Positions 46,494 through 56,101 of a DNA stretch of 64,000 nt are shown here, in pieces (the stretch's first letter is position 1; each line of letters starts with the position of its first letter). The position numbers and the translations under genes were made by a program. Origin of the DNA: Pseudarcicella hirudinis (GTDB lineage: Bacteria > Bacteroidota > Bacteroidia > Cytophagales > Spirosomataceae); NCBI RefSeq assembly GCF_900115665.1, contig NZ_FOXH01000016.1:7583-71582 (forward strand), given 5' to 3'. The notes beneath the pieces are model-generated. The model was given only the letters and a program-made list of their open reading frames with translations. It did not search any database and had not been told where the DNA came from.

Positions 46494-49286
46494 TTATCTG
46501 AAATCAAACCATAATGTGCCTTTAACCGGCGTATAGTTCCTCATACTGTTTTTCTGACTCTGAGGTCCCATTACAGCGGCGGAGTTAAATTTAGTGCCAA
46601 TCGGACTAATAGCCTGTAAAAAACTGATATTTCCGGAAGGAAACGCAGGACTGGTATAATCATTCGGAGCATTCTTAGGTTTTTCAGGTCTTAACATCTG
46701 AAGAAAAGTATGTTCATTTTCTGAATAAACGGTAAAAGGTTTCTCCTTATTTTCCACCACAACCCATTGCACATCAGAATGATACCCTTTAAATTCAGGA
46801 TATTGCCATGATTCTCCGGTAACGGTATTATTATATTTCTTTTCCCAAACACCCAGTTTATTTCCTTTTAAACGGTTTTTCCAAACCCGGTATGGCCCTC
46901 TCCCCAGCCACTTCATGCCTTCAATTTTCTCTTCCGGATAATTAAAAGAAATTCCCATAAAATCAGCTTCCCCCCGTTGAGAGTACTGATAATCAAGACG
47001 TGCGGGCTGTCCCGGAATAAAGGTCCAGGTTACTTTAAACCAGTTTTTATCTTTGGCATAGCTCAGCTCCACCACATAATTCTGCTCTGCCTTGAAATGC
47101 TTAAAAGACTGTAAATCAAGGCTTACACCTGCAAGAGACGGCCCGTTTGATAAAGAAATTTCCGTTTTTGAGGTATTTACTTTTGTCAGAAATCCGGACT
47201 TTTTGTCAAAATTACAGGTTATCCCATCTGATTCTACTTTCAATATCTCATCTGTTTCATTTGCCGAAATGGCTCCTTTTCCGGTAATTTTCTCCCAGAC
47301 AGGTTTTCTGTCCTCTGCACTTTGGGTCGTCCATGACCAGGTATAAATTTCAGCACCATGCGGGTCAGTGGCTGTCAGATAAAGTGCATCACTTTCTTTC
47401 CAGTTGACAGGAAGATTAAGGTTTAAATATCCTTTTTCTCCCGGTTTTAAAGAAATTTTATCAGGTTTTCCGGATTGTTCACCAATCAGGCCATTCTGTT
47501 TGGGATCAGGAAATCTGACTAATTTCCAGGTAAAATCGCATTGATTTAAATCGGTAAAAGAATAGTGATTTTCTACTTCAAGTTTACCCTCAAAACCTGC
47601 TGAAATTAATGGTTTCGTTATTCTTACCGGAGACCAGATTTCCTTTACGGTATAAAAACTGGCTTCTTTCTCACGATGCGGCCCAAGTAATCCGTCCGGG
47701 GCATTGTTTCCATAGACATCGATGATTCCGTTTTTATCTGTTCTCACCACACCTTCATCAGTAAATGACCAGAGAAAACCACCCGAAGCATGAGGATGAC
47801 GCAGCATAAGTTCCCAGAAATCATCCAGTCCTGCGCCATGTCCTCCATCAAAAAGTCCATGCATAAATTCTGTAGGCATCAGAATCTCAGTATCATACAA
47901 GGCTGAATTCACCAGATAGTCATAGGTAATATAATGTTTGGTATCAAATTCATTAAAACGCTCCCAGGGGTGCAGAACGCTGCGTTTTTGCGGGTCATAC
48001 AGTTGATAATCATGATCCAGTTCCGTATTCCAGCCTCCTTCATTGCCATTATCCCAGAACAAAACAGAAGGATGATTCACATCTCTTATCACCAGTTCTT
48101 TCAGCAATTTCCGGCCAACTTCCGTATCATATTTGGCCTGCCATCCGGTAAGCTCGTCCAGCACATACAAGCCTAAAGAATCACAAACATCTAAAAAATG
48201 CTGATCCGGCGGATAATGCGACATTCTCACCGCATTCATATTCATTTCTTTCATTAGTCGGACATCGGTAATGCTCAGCTCTTTGCTGGTTGTCCTTCCT
48301 GTTTCGGGCCAGATCGTATGACGATTTGATCCCTTCAGCATTACTCTTTTGCCATTGACATAGATTCCGTCATGTTTTTTGACTTCCACGCTTCTGAACC
48401 CGAATTGTTTACTGAGGCTATGCACGATATTTCCTGCGGCATCCTTCAGGTCAACTCTGACTCTGTATAAATTCGGAAATTCGGCCGTCCAGGTTTTTAT
48501 ATGATCAAAGTGATTGGTCAGGATTACTTTCTCTCCGGGACTTCCTTTGACAGAAAACGGGGTACCGACTTTTTCGGCTGTCAGTGTTTCAACCTGAGCC
48601 TGAATCTGATAACTTTCGTCAGTTTTTTCAGAAAATACCTCTGCCAGAAAAGTTCCGTCAGCTTTTGCATCAACAGCGATTCTATTAATAAAATGCTGTG
48701 GTACAACTTCCAGATATACAGGCCTGTAAATACCTCCCAAAGCCCAGAAATCTCCCTGACGTTCTGCTACATTAAGGGATTTATTTCCTGAAGATTTGTT
48801 AACAGTGACTTCAAGTAAATTTTCTCCGGTCTTTGTAAAACTGCCGATTTCATAAGAGAACCTGGTAAAACCACCCTGATGTGCCGGACCAACTGTTTTT
48901 CCGTTAATCTTCACTGCTGTTTCTGTCATAGATCCTTCAAAGACTATAAAAATACGCTTGTCTTTCCATGATTTATCAACCTGAAATCTATGTTTGTAAA
49001 GCCCCTGTTCATCTGCCAGTGTGCTGTCCCGGCGATTGTCATATCCGTAACTATACTTGCCAAAACCCTGCAGTTCCCAGTTGGATGGTACAGCAATTTT
49101 CGTCCATTTTCCACTGTTCTGCCCTTTTGAGCAATAAAAATCCCATTGAACGGTATGGTCTTTGTCAGTCCCCGAAAGATATACCGTACGGGTCTCCTGA
49201 GCAATCAGACTGGTATTTAGTAAAAAACCTGTCAGCAGCAGCAGACATAATCTGCCCAATCTTAAACAGGAAGTTTCAATTTTCAT
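46494..49286 (-). CDS. GH2 beta-galactosidase-like enzyme
   Basis: A 930-residue exported protein with a signal peptide ending near TSLIAQETR. GH2 architecture is clear: sugar-binding jelly roll (about 35-200, with KIAVPSNWELQGFGKYSY), immunoglobulin-like domain, TIM barrel (about 310-560) and a C-terminal beta-galactosidase small-chain domain (about 640-925, with MKWLGRGPYRVWKNR). DVNHPSVLFWDNGNEGGWNTE holds the acid/base Glu in the NGNE motif, and the later TEFMHGLFDGG region is a candidate for the nucleophile. GH2 members act on beta-galactosides, glucuronides or mannosides; next to GH29, GH9 and GH74, removal of galactose from xyloglucan side chains is the best guess. Confidence 0.9.
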   Translation of the reverse strand: MKIETSCLRLGRLCLLLLTGFLLNTSLIAQETRTVYLSGTDKDHTVQWDFYCSKGQNSGKWTKIAVPSNWELQGFGKYSYGYDNRRDSTLADEQGLYKHRFQVDKSWKDKRIFIVFEGSMTETAVKINGKTVGPAHQGGFTRFSYEIGSFTKTGENLLEVTVNKSSGNKSLNVAERQGDFWALGGIYRPVYLEVVPQHFINRIAVDAKADGTFLAEVFSEKTDESYQIQAQVETLTAEKVGTPFSVKGSPGEKVILTNHFDHIKTWTAEFPNLYRVRVDLKDAAGNIVHSLSKQFGFRSVEVKKHDGIYVNGKRVMLKGSNRHTIWPETGRTTSKELSITDVRLMKEMNMNAVRMSHYPPDQHFLDVCDSLGLYVLDELTGWQAKYDTEVGRKLLKELVIRDVNHPSVLFWDNGNEGGWNTELDHDYQLYDPQKRSVLHPWERFNEFDTKHYITYDYLVNSALYDTEILMPTEFMHGLFDGGHGAGLDDFWELMLRHPHASGGFLWSFTDEGVVRTDKNGIIDVYGNNAPDGLLGPHREKEASFYTVKEIWSPVRITKPLISAGFEGKLEVENHYSFTDLNQCDFTWKLVRFPDPKQNGLIGEQSGKPDKISLKPGEKGYLNLNLPVNWKESDALYLTATDPHGAEIYTWSWTTQSAEDRKPVWEKITGKGAISANETDEILKVESDGITCNFDKKSGFLTKVNTSKTEISLSNGPSLAGVSLDLQSFKHFKAEQNYVVELSYAKDKNWFKVTWTFIPGQPARLDYQYSQRGEADFMGISFNYPEEKIEGMKWLGRGPYRVWKNRLKGNKLGVWEKKYNNTVTGESWQYPEFKGYHSDVQWVVVENKEKPFTVYSENEHTFLQMLRPEKPKNAPNDYTSPAFPSGNISFLQAISPIGTKFNSAAVMGPQSQKNSMRNYTPVKGTLWFDFR

Positions 49287-49330
49287 AGTTGTTTTAGTTT
49301 TAAAGGAAAATGTTCATTTATCTGTCCTGA

Positions 49331-49376
49331 CAAAGTTATAGTCCCTTCCGAACCAAACCGTTATGGTTTGTCTGGT
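49331..49376 (-). promoter_or_regulatory. Candidate GH2 promoter with inverted repeat
   Basis: On the minus strand TAACTTTG (49338-49331) fits the Bacteroidota -7 consensus, 45 bases before the GH2 ATG. Just upstream, CAAACC (49354-49359) and GGTTTG (49365-49370) form a perfect inverted repeat around GTTAT, with an extra GGTT at 49374. This could be an operator for an unidentified regulator. Confidence 0.55.
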
Positions 49377-49616
49377 TTAGTATTCATTTAATCAGGATAC
49401 CATCAGCCAAAGGTTATCTAAATACTATTTTTACTCTGGTTTGAACAGGTTAATTTTCCTTTACCGCTTTCACATAGCTTGTGGCTTTTGAGTTGTTACT
49501 ATAAAACGGGGATTAACCCCCGGCTTCAAGGCAGGTGCAGCAGTTTATTTGAAATTAAGCGCAGAACAAATGTTAATATTCAATCTGATTCATTGAATAC
49601 TATCCTTTTTTATCAA

Positions 49617-49738
49617 AAAATCCCCCCATTAAAAAATAGGGGGATTTTCAAATCTTCTTCCTATAAAAGCCAAGTTTACAATTTGAAGATTTAAACTTTC
49701 CGGTCTGGTTCTTCCTGGTAAATTGTATCCTTTGAATT
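49617..49738 (-). ncRNA. Candidate small RNA or attenuated leader upstream of GH2
   Basis: A transcript from the activator-type promoter element would start near 49738. About 90 bases later it meets AAAATCCCCC paired with GGGGGATTTT (49617-49626 with 49639-49648) and a T-run on the minus strand, a strong intrinsic terminator. Between them an 8-bp stem (AAATCTTC 49650-49657 with GAAGATTT 49685-49692) can form, and no ATG opens a reading frame. GH2 has its own -7 box nearly 300 bases further on. The RNA is either a free small RNA of about 120 bases or a leader with conditional termination. Confidence 0.45.
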
Positions 49739-49744
49739 TTATTA

Positions 49745-49822
49745 CAAAAATGATTTTAATTTGTATTTTAAAAATCAGGGTTATCCCTTAAAATAAAAAA
49801 TCAGGGAAAACCCCTGGTTTTT
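49745..49822 (-). promoter_or_regulatory. Activator-type promoter element, SGBP-GH2 gap copy
   Basis: On the minus strand: CCAGGGG and CCCTGATTTTT form an inverted repeat (49822-49796, one G-T mismatch), a second CCCTGAT starts at 49780, 26 bp after the first, and TTTG of the -7 box is at 49748-49745, exactly 32 bp after that half-site start. The distal repeat could also act as terminator of the SGBP gene, whose stop is about 77 bases upstream. Confidence 0.65.
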
Positions 49823-49899
49823 AGAAAAAGGAGAAGATCATGCCAGTTTTCTAAAGCTATTGAGCAAGGTATCAATAGCTTTAGAAAGAAGCTAAAAAG

Positions 49900-51081
49900 C
49901 TATCTGCTGACAATCCTGAAATTATCCACTCCGGTATTAAATGCCGGAATTACGGCATCAGGATTACTGAACGATACTTTCAGGTCAGTGATCTTTGAAG
50001 CGTCAGCGATTGTGAGGCCCGTAGCGTTTTTAAATTCCGTCAATGAAATAGTTGCTGTGCTCCAGCCTTCTGTTTTATAGCCCGTTTTAGCAAACAATAC
50101 ATTATCCCAGGGCTTGAATTTGTAAACATAATCGTTGTTGAGCGTTATTTCATAATATCCGGTCGTCCAGGCTTCTTTTACATTATGCTCAAATTTGAAC
50201 AATTTATCTGTCGCATTTCCGGCAGCCAGTTTAAAATCAAAATAACAGGTGGCAAATACCCAGGAAGCATTATATCCGGTTTTAGGAAGATTTTTGTCAT
50301 TAATTCTGGCAAATTTACCCGTTAATGCATCAGCATCCGTTTCAGCAATAATCGGAGAATCTCCCCAGCAAACAGCTGAACCCCAACTTGTTGCGGGGAT
50401 ATCAAAATTAATCATATTTCCGGTAAAATCATTCACCTTCACTGTAGATTTCGCTGAGCCTGATTCACATTCTACCGTTACAAAATCTGAAGTAATCACG
50501 GCCGGAAATTTCACACGGATGAGTGTTGGTGTTACGCTTACTACCTGCAGGGGAGTCGTACCCAATTTCACAGATTTTACATTATAGAAATAATTGCCAA
50601 TCAGGTAAGTTTCTGAATTAGGCTTTACGATTTCACAATATAAACTGCTTAAAACAGGAGGAGGAGGTAAAATTGTAAAGCTAAAACTTGTTTCACCATG
50701 AGTAGTTACCAGGCGGATCTTGTTAGAAACAGCCGGATCAGTTGCTGCGGTAGGCACTTCTCCCGGAATGGTAATAATCAGGTTATCTGAGGTATTCATG
50801 ACGGCATTAAAAGGTGCCGGAAAATCATTAAAATAGGCTTTAAGCACACGATGCAGATTCTCTCCCTGAATAACAATCAGCGTTCCGGGAAGGGCTTTGG
50901 CAAATGTGCTGTCTTTTTTGGCAGGATCAACCAGTCTTACCTGTTTAATTATCGGAGGTCCCCCTGCGTCTATGCTATTTTCCTTACAGGACATCGTCAG
51001 AACCGACATCATTGCAGAAAGCAATAAGCACAGAATTTCAAACTTCTTCGTTTTTATAAAAAGCTGTATTTTCTTTTTCAT
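49900..51081 (-). CDS. Surface glycan-binding lipoprotein (IPT/TIG domains)
   Basis: I start at the ATG at 51081, which gives a lipoprotein signal (MKKKIQLFIKTKKFEILCLLLSAMMSVLTMSC, Cys about 32); the longer frame to 51144 adds an unlikely leader. The 393-residue product has two IPT/TIG-like immunoglobulin modules (about 45-215: IKQVRLVDPAKKDSTFAKALPGTLIVIQGENL and VLSSLYCEIVKPNSETYLIGNYF) and a C-terminal beta-rich domain (about 215-393) of the kind found in xyloglucan-binding SGBP-B proteins. It is the last gene after susC and susD, 79 bases past susD, as SusE-like binding proteins are. Outer-membrane surface location is expected. Confidence 0.82.
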   Translation of the reverse strand: MKKKIQLFIKTKKFEILCLLLSAMMSVLTMSCKENSIDAGGPPIIKQVRLVDPAKKDSTFAKALPGTLIVIQGENLHRVLKAYFNDFPAPFNAVMNTSDNLIITIPGEVPTAATDPAVSNKIRLVTTHGETSFSFTILPPPPVLSSLYCEIVKPNSETYLIGNYFYNVKSVKLGTTPLQVVSVTPTLIRVKFPAVITSDFVTVECESGSAKSTVKVNDFTGNMINFDIPATSWGSAVCWGDSPIIAETDADALTGKFARINDKNLPKTGYNASWVFATCYFDFKLAAGNATDKLFKFEHNVKEAWTTGYYEITLNNDYVYKFKPWDNVLFAKTGYKTEGWSTATISLTEFKNATGLTIADASKITDLKVSFSNPDAVIPAFNTGVDNFRIVSR

Positions 51082-51223
51082 CTGGATATTTTCTTTGTTC
51101 CATTCAATGCAATCTGCTGAATAACAGCTCAAACTGTCAGGCATTTCTGCATTCTTGTCTTTATTTTAAAATCAGCGGATATTTTCCGGAAGTATCTGTT
51201 AATCTCTTTTACTTCCGGAAATC

Positions 51224-52834
51224 CTAAAATTTGTATGGTACCGGAGGTTTTCTCAGGTTAGGCGCTTTGGCCAGTTCTGATTCGGGATAAGGTAACCAGA
51301 ACGTACTATCATCCACTTTGTAGTAAACCGGCGTGAAAGTAAATACAAACTGCCGCGGATTAGAAGCACTGGTTCCCGTGCCGGGTTTAATAGCAACCGT
51401 ATAAGAACCTTTATCCTGTCCATTGATAATTTCCTTTGCTTTAGCAGGATTGAAGTAATACAAACGCACCAGTTCGTACCAGTAATTTCCTTCCATGGCA
51501 AATTCAACCCTTCTTTCCTTAAAAATATCGTCAAAAGTAATAACACTCAGCGCAGGTATTCCGGCTCTGGTTCTTACCATATTAAAATACTTCAGTGCTT
51601 CAGGATCACTGGTAGAGGCCTTATCTCCCAGAATACTCTCTGCATAATTCAGATACACTTCCGCCAGACGCAGCATATTAGTGTTCACTTCAGTATGCAT
51701 TCCGGTTACTTTTCCATCATTATCATCAGCAGTTCCTACCACATATTTCTTAATATTTGCCACCGTATTTCTGTCATACAAAAGACCTCCGTTTTTCTGA
51801 AGGATTTCTTTGTACAAATCACCGTAAAGCATAAACGTTGCTTTTCTGCGAATCGAATCTGCCGGAGAAACTGATTTCAGGTAATCTGCTGAAGCGCCAT
51901 GGGCAGCACCCCAGCCATCCCATGAACCTGTAACTTTTGTGTCATAAGCCATATATGCCTGAAAGGTATTCTGCGTCCCCCATTCTCCATTGTAAACCCA
52001 TTGCAAAGCAAACATCGACTCAGGATTATTGTTGTTTTTGGTCATAAACAAATCGGGGTAACTGCTCATGAGTGAAAAAGGGCTGTTTTTAATCACATCC
52101 TGTGCATAATATTTTGCACTATCCAAATCTGTCTGATTTCTTTTTCCCCCGGTAGCCCCTACCCCGGAGCGAACCAGAAATAACCTGGACAACATACCCT
52201 CAGCAGAATATTTATTGATTCTGCCTTTTGCTACAGAAACCGCAGGAAGATTCTTAACCGCATAGCGCAAATCACGGATCGCAAATTCCCAGACACTCTC
52301 TACTGTATTTCTGGCAATGGAAGTATCTCCCATCTGTTTAACATTGTTATCAATAATCGGCACAGCTCCCCAGTTACGAACCAGGTAAGAATATGCCACG
52401 CCACGCATAAAACGGGCCTCTGCGATGGCATGCCGCTTCATGTTATCCGGCACCGTCGTTTTGGTACTTTTGTCAATATTGTACATTACCATATTACTTT
52501 GCCCGATGACATTGTAAAATGAGCGCCATGATTCAATCAGGCGGTCATTACTTGCCGCCACTGAAAACTGATAAAATGAATTATAATCATTCGAAATCAT
52601 GTTTCCTGCACGTGCATCCCCGATTCCGAAGGAAGATTTATCATTAAAATCAAACCAAACTACATTGTATAAAGGAGCGGTTGCCTGTAATACCTCTTCT
52701 CCGGTAGTGTAGTATGTTCCGTCTGTCAGCTGACTCAAAGGAGGTCTTTCCAGGAAATCTTCTTTACAACCTGCCAAACCAAGTACTGCCAGGAAGAGGA
52801 ATATGTATTTAGATAAATCTGATATTTTCATCAT
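51224..52834 (-). CDS. SusD/RagB-family outer-membrane lipoprotein
   Basis: A 536-residue SusD homologue with the lipobox LAGC (Cys about 23) followed by KEDFLERPP, a typical SusD start. The TPR-rich N-terminal part has HAIAEARFMRGVAYSYLVRNWGAVPII (about 130-155), and the C-terminus has RLAEVYLNYAESILGDKA and ERRVEFAMEGNYWYELVRL, both characteristic. It binds oligosaccharides at the cell surface and forms the lid of the SusC transporter encoded 72 bases upstream. Confidence 0.95.
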   Translation of the reverse strand: MMKISDLSKYIFLFLAVLGLAGCKEDFLERPPLSQLTDGTYYTTGEEVLQATAPLYNVVWFDFNDKSSFGIGDARAGNMISNDYNSFYQFSVAASNDRLIESWRSFYNVIGQSNMVMYNIDKSTKTTVPDNMKRHAIAEARFMRGVAYSYLVRNWGAVPIIDNNVKQMGDTSIARNTVESVWEFAIRDLRYAVKNLPAVSVAKGRINKYSAEGMLSRLFLVRSGVGATGGKRNQTDLDSAKYYAQDVIKNSPFSLMSSYPDLFMTKNNNNPESMFALQWVYNGEWGTQNTFQAYMAYDTKVTGSWDGWGAAHGASADYLKSVSPADSIRRKATFMLYGDLYKEILQKNGGLLYDRNTVANIKKYVVGTADDNDGKVTGMHTEVNTNMLRLAEVYLNYAESILGDKASTSDPEALKYFNMVRTRAGIPALSVITFDDIFKERRVEFAMEGNYWYELVRLYYFNPAKAKEIINGQDKGSYTVAIKPGTGTSASNPRQFVFTFTPVYYKVDDSTFWLPYPESELAKAPNLRKPPVPYKF

Positions 52835-52906
52835 TATTTCTGATTAATTGAATAAGATTTAAAGCCATTCTGCTTTAAGTAATTCGTCAGTTTTTTAATT
52901 ATTTCT

Positions 52907-55900
52907 CTAGAAATCAGCGGTTAAACTAAAGGTGTACATTCTTGCCGCAGGATAACGTCCGTAATCAATTCCTACGGTTAGGTTTCCTCCGTATTTGTCA
53001 CTCGAAGCCCCGATTTCCGGATCATAACCTGAATAATTGGTAATTGTGAAAGCATTCTGAACTCCGGCTGTTACCCTTAATCCTCTTACAGGTATTTTTT
53101 TCAGGATTGATTTTGGCACATTGTATCCTAATGTGATATTTTTTACCCTCAGATATGACCCATCTTCAATAAACTGATCGGTAGGACGGTTGTTACCGTT
53201 CGGATCTCCGGCTACAACTCTCGGAACCGTTGTTCCCGGATTCAGCAAAACAGGATTGTCTTCCGCTTTGTAACTGCTTGGCTGGGCAAAATTGGCAACG
53301 GCCTGCAAAGCGCCTCTTCCCGGGCCGCTTCTTTCCGGTGCTGAGTTTGCATATTTTGTGTAGTTAAAAATACTGTTACCATAAGTTCCCTGCATGAAAA
53401 CCGACAAATCGAAGTTTTTGTATGAGAAATTATTACTGATTCCGAAAATGAATTTAGGCCAGGGACTTCCTACAAAAGTCCTGTCTTTTTCATTGATTAC
53501 CCCATCTCCGTTAACATCTGTAAATTTCACATCTCCTACCCATGTTCCCTGTGCAGGGTCAATTTTACTGGTTTCAGGAATAGCACTGTTTTTCAGGTCA
53601 GTATAGTTTTGAAAAATTCCGGCAAACTTATAGCCATAGAATTGCCAGAGTGGCTGTCCTACTACTGAACGTGAAATGAACTGGTTCATAAACCAGGGTG
53701 AACGATCTATATTACTGCTTTCGAGGTACAATTTTGACAATTCATTTCTATCCAGAGAGAAAGAAATGCCACTTTTCCAGGTAAAAGGACTTTCGATGTT
53801 AACCGTATTAATGGTAATGCCGAAACCGGTATTTTTCATCGAACCAATGTTTACATACGGTGAGCTGATCGAACCTGTTCCGCTTGTTCCCATATAGGCA
53901 GCCAGAGGTAGTTCCAGAATCAGGTTATCTGTATTTTTGATATAGGCATCCACGATAATCTCAAGCCGGTTTTTCAAAGCATGGAGGTCAAAACCAAGGT
54001 TATAGGTTTTGGTACTTTCCCACTGGAAATCCGGATTGGCAATTCGTCCCGTAAGAAATCCTGTTCCCCAGGCAGTTTGCCAAGCATTCAGGGCAGAGTA
54101 AATCGCTGTTCCTCCGTTTGGCAGAGATTGATTACCCGTCAGTCCATATTCTGCTCTGATTTTCAAATCGTCAATGAAAGTAATGTCTTTCATAAAATCC
54201 TCTTTGGAAATCCTCCAGGCTGCTGAAACAGAAGGGAAATAGCCCCAGCGCTTATTAGGTCCGAATACAGCGGCTCCATCCGCGCGCAAAGTTGCCTGCA
54301 AAATGTATTTATCGTTGAACGTGTAGTTAAAACGGGAGAAATAAGATTCTGTAGCCCATTGTCCTCTGCTGCTTCCATTATCTGATCCGGCTTTGTTTCC
54401 TGCACTCAACTCTGTGATATTATTGCTGATATAACCTACCCGGCTGCCAAATAAACTTTCGTAAGTAGATTGCTGTGCCTCGTGCCCGACCATCAAACCC
54501 AGGTCATGGTGGCCAAATTTCTTATTGTACCGCAAAGTCTGGTTCCAGCCCCAATAAAGGCTGTTATTAGCCGTTCTTTCAGAAGTGGAAGATTCATTGA
54601 CAAAACCTCCGAATTTATAAGACGGAGAAAATTTGTAGCGGGTACTGTATTCAATATTTCCATTAAATTCTGTACGAAAAACCAGATCCTTCAATAAATT
54701 AAACTCCGCATTCACCCCACCCAGCAGCATTGTTCTTTTGAAACGGTTTTCATTGATTGAAGCCAGGGCTACAGGATTCGACAAGCGAAACTGCGTCTGA
54801 GAAGGCCCGTCAAAAGAACCATCTGCATTACGAACAGCTACTGCCGGAGACTGCGTAATCGCTGTGTTAATCAAATCATCATCTGTTACGGAAATCTTTT
54901 CGTTTGTTCCGCTCAATGACAAATTAGCACCAACTTTCAACCAGTTTCTTACTTTATTGTCAACATTGGTACGAACCGAATAACGATCAAAACCGGATTC
55001 TATGGCAATACCTTCCTGTTTCATATATTCTCCGGAAATGTAAAATGTCGTTTTTTCATTTCCTCCACTCAAAGACAGTTGGTGCTTTGACATAGGTGCT
55101 GACTGGAACAGCTCTTTCTGCCAGTTAGTACCATCGCCTAATAAAGAAGGATCAGCGTATTCCGGCTGTGGGGTTCTGTTCAATGCTTTGTTATACGCAT
55201 TCTGATATACAGCAAATTCTCTCAGGTTCATTGTCGGTAATAACTTTGGAATTGACTGAACGCCATAAGTTGTGCTGTATGTAATTTTTGTCTCACCGCT
55301 TTTTCCGCGTTTGGTAGTAATTACCACTACTCCGTTGGCAGAACGAGAACCATAAATTGCCTGCGCAGACGGGCCTTGTAAAACGTTGATTGATTCAACG
55401 TCTTCCGGGTTCAGACTCGCTAAAGGACTGGAAGTTACCGTAGAAGCTCCCGGTAAAATCTGTACACCGTCAATAACATACAAAGGTTCTGTATTTCCTC
55501 CGATTGTTGAAATCCCCCGGATATTTACCGAAACCCCTCCTCCGGGTCTTCCCGAGTTACTGGTTACATATACGTTGGCCGCGCGTCCCTGTAATGCCTG
55601 ATCAATAGTGGTATTGACCGTCTTTTTTATATCAGCCGCACTTACTGAAATCTGAGAAGAAGAAAGATCCGTCTTTTTCATAGAACCATATCCGACTACC
55701 ACAACTTCACTCAGATTAGCTACGTCTTCCGGTAAAGCAACCTGTATGTTTGTTTTTCCGGAAAGTCTGATTGTAACAGCCTTATATCCTACAGAAGAAA
55801 CGATGATATTACTCCCTGTTGCAGCATCAATTGAAAACTCCCCTGCTGAATTAGAAGTCGTTCCGATGGTGGTTCCTTTTACCAATATACTCGCACCGGG

Positions 55901-56101
55901 AATAGGCTGATTATCCAGTTCTGAGATAACCTTTCCTGTAATTTTATGTCTGGCATTTGAAGTAGCCTGGGCACTGACATCAGCAACCTGTACAAAAATT
56001 GTCATGATCAGAATCATTACAAATTGCCAGATATATGATAGGTTTAATGATACCTTCAACAAAGAAGGCCCCCTGCTCTGATAGCTTTTCTGCATTATCA
56101 T
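52907..56101 (-). CDS. SusC/RagA TonB-dependent outer-membrane transporter
   Basis: A 1064-residue transporter. After the signal region (VQVADVSAQATS, about 49), residues about 52-130 are a carboxypeptidase-regulatory-like domain (ITGKVISELDNQPIPGASILVKGTTIGT). The plug starts near EVVVVGYGSMKKTDLSSS (about 134) and includes DQALQGRAANVYVTSNSGRPGG and RSANGVVVITTKRG. The rest is a 22-strand barrel ending YTFSLTADF. Energised by TonB, it imports oligosaccharides into the periplasm with its SusD lid. It heads the susC-susD-SGBP operon and has the activator-type promoter element about 290 bases upstream. Confidence 0.96.
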   Translation of the reverse strand: MIMQKSYQSRGPSLLKVSLNLSYIWQFVMILIMTIFVQVADVSAQATSNARHKITGKVISELDNQPIPGASILVKGTTIGTTSNSAGEFSIDAATGSNIIVSSVGYKAVTIRLSGKTNIQVALPEDVANLSEVVVVGYGSMKKTDLSSSQISVSAADIKKTVNTTIDQALQGRAANVYVTSNSGRPGGGVSVNIRGISTIGGNTEPLYVIDGVQILPGASTVTSSPLASLNPEDVESINVLQGPSAQAIYGSRSANGVVVITTKRGKSGETKITYSTTYGVQSIPKLLPTMNLREFAVYQNAYNKALNRTPQPEYADPSLLGDGTNWQKELFQSAPMSKHQLSLSGGNEKTTFYISGEYMKQEGIAIESGFDRYSVRTNVDNKVRNWLKVGANLSLSGTNEKISVTDDDLINTAITQSPAVAVRNADGSFDGPSQTQFRLSNPVALASINENRFKRTMLLGGVNAEFNLLKDLVFRTEFNGNIEYSTRYKFSPSYKFGGFVNESSTSERTANNSLYWGWNQTLRYNKKFGHHDLGLMVGHEAQQSTYESLFGSRVGYISNNITELSAGNKAGSDNGSSRGQWATESYFSRFNYTFNDKYILQATLRADGAAVFGPNKRWGYFPSVSAAWRISKEDFMKDITFIDDLKIRAEYGLTGNQSLPNGGTAIYSALNAWQTAWGTGFLTGRIANPDFQWESTKTYNLGFDLHALKNRLEIIVDAYIKNTDNLILELPLAAYMGTSGTGSISSPYVNIGSMKNTGFGITINTVNIESPFTWKSGISFSLDRNELSKLYLESSNIDRSPWFMNQFISRSVVGQPLWQFYGYKFAGIFQNYTDLKNSAIPETSKIDPAQGTWVGDVKFTDVNGDGVINEKDRTFVGSPWPKFIFGISNNFSYKNFDLSVFMQGTYGNSIFNYTKYANSAPERSGPGRGALQAVANFAQPSSYKAEDNPVLLNPGTTVPRVVAGDPNGNNRPTDQFIEDGSYLRVKNITLGYNVPKSILKKIPVRGLRVTAGVQNAFTITNYSGYDPEIGASSDKYGGNLTVGIDYGRYPAARMYTFSLTADF

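Larger units (their letters stand above)
49287..49899. other. Regulatory intergenic region SGBP-GH2
   Basis: 613 bases with an ordered set of minus-strand signals: the activator-type promoter element (49745-49822), a possible structured transcript ending in a terminator (49617-49738), a weak GGGG/CCCC hairpin (49507-49522) and a consensus -7 box with an upstream inverted repeat for GH2 (49331-49376). I see no supportable protein gene. Confidence 0.7.

Noticed and set aside
49479-49694. Small plus-strand reading frame between the SGBP and GH2 genes
   Set aside because: It is low-complexity, crosses a terminator hairpin and has no ribosome site or recognisable sequence.
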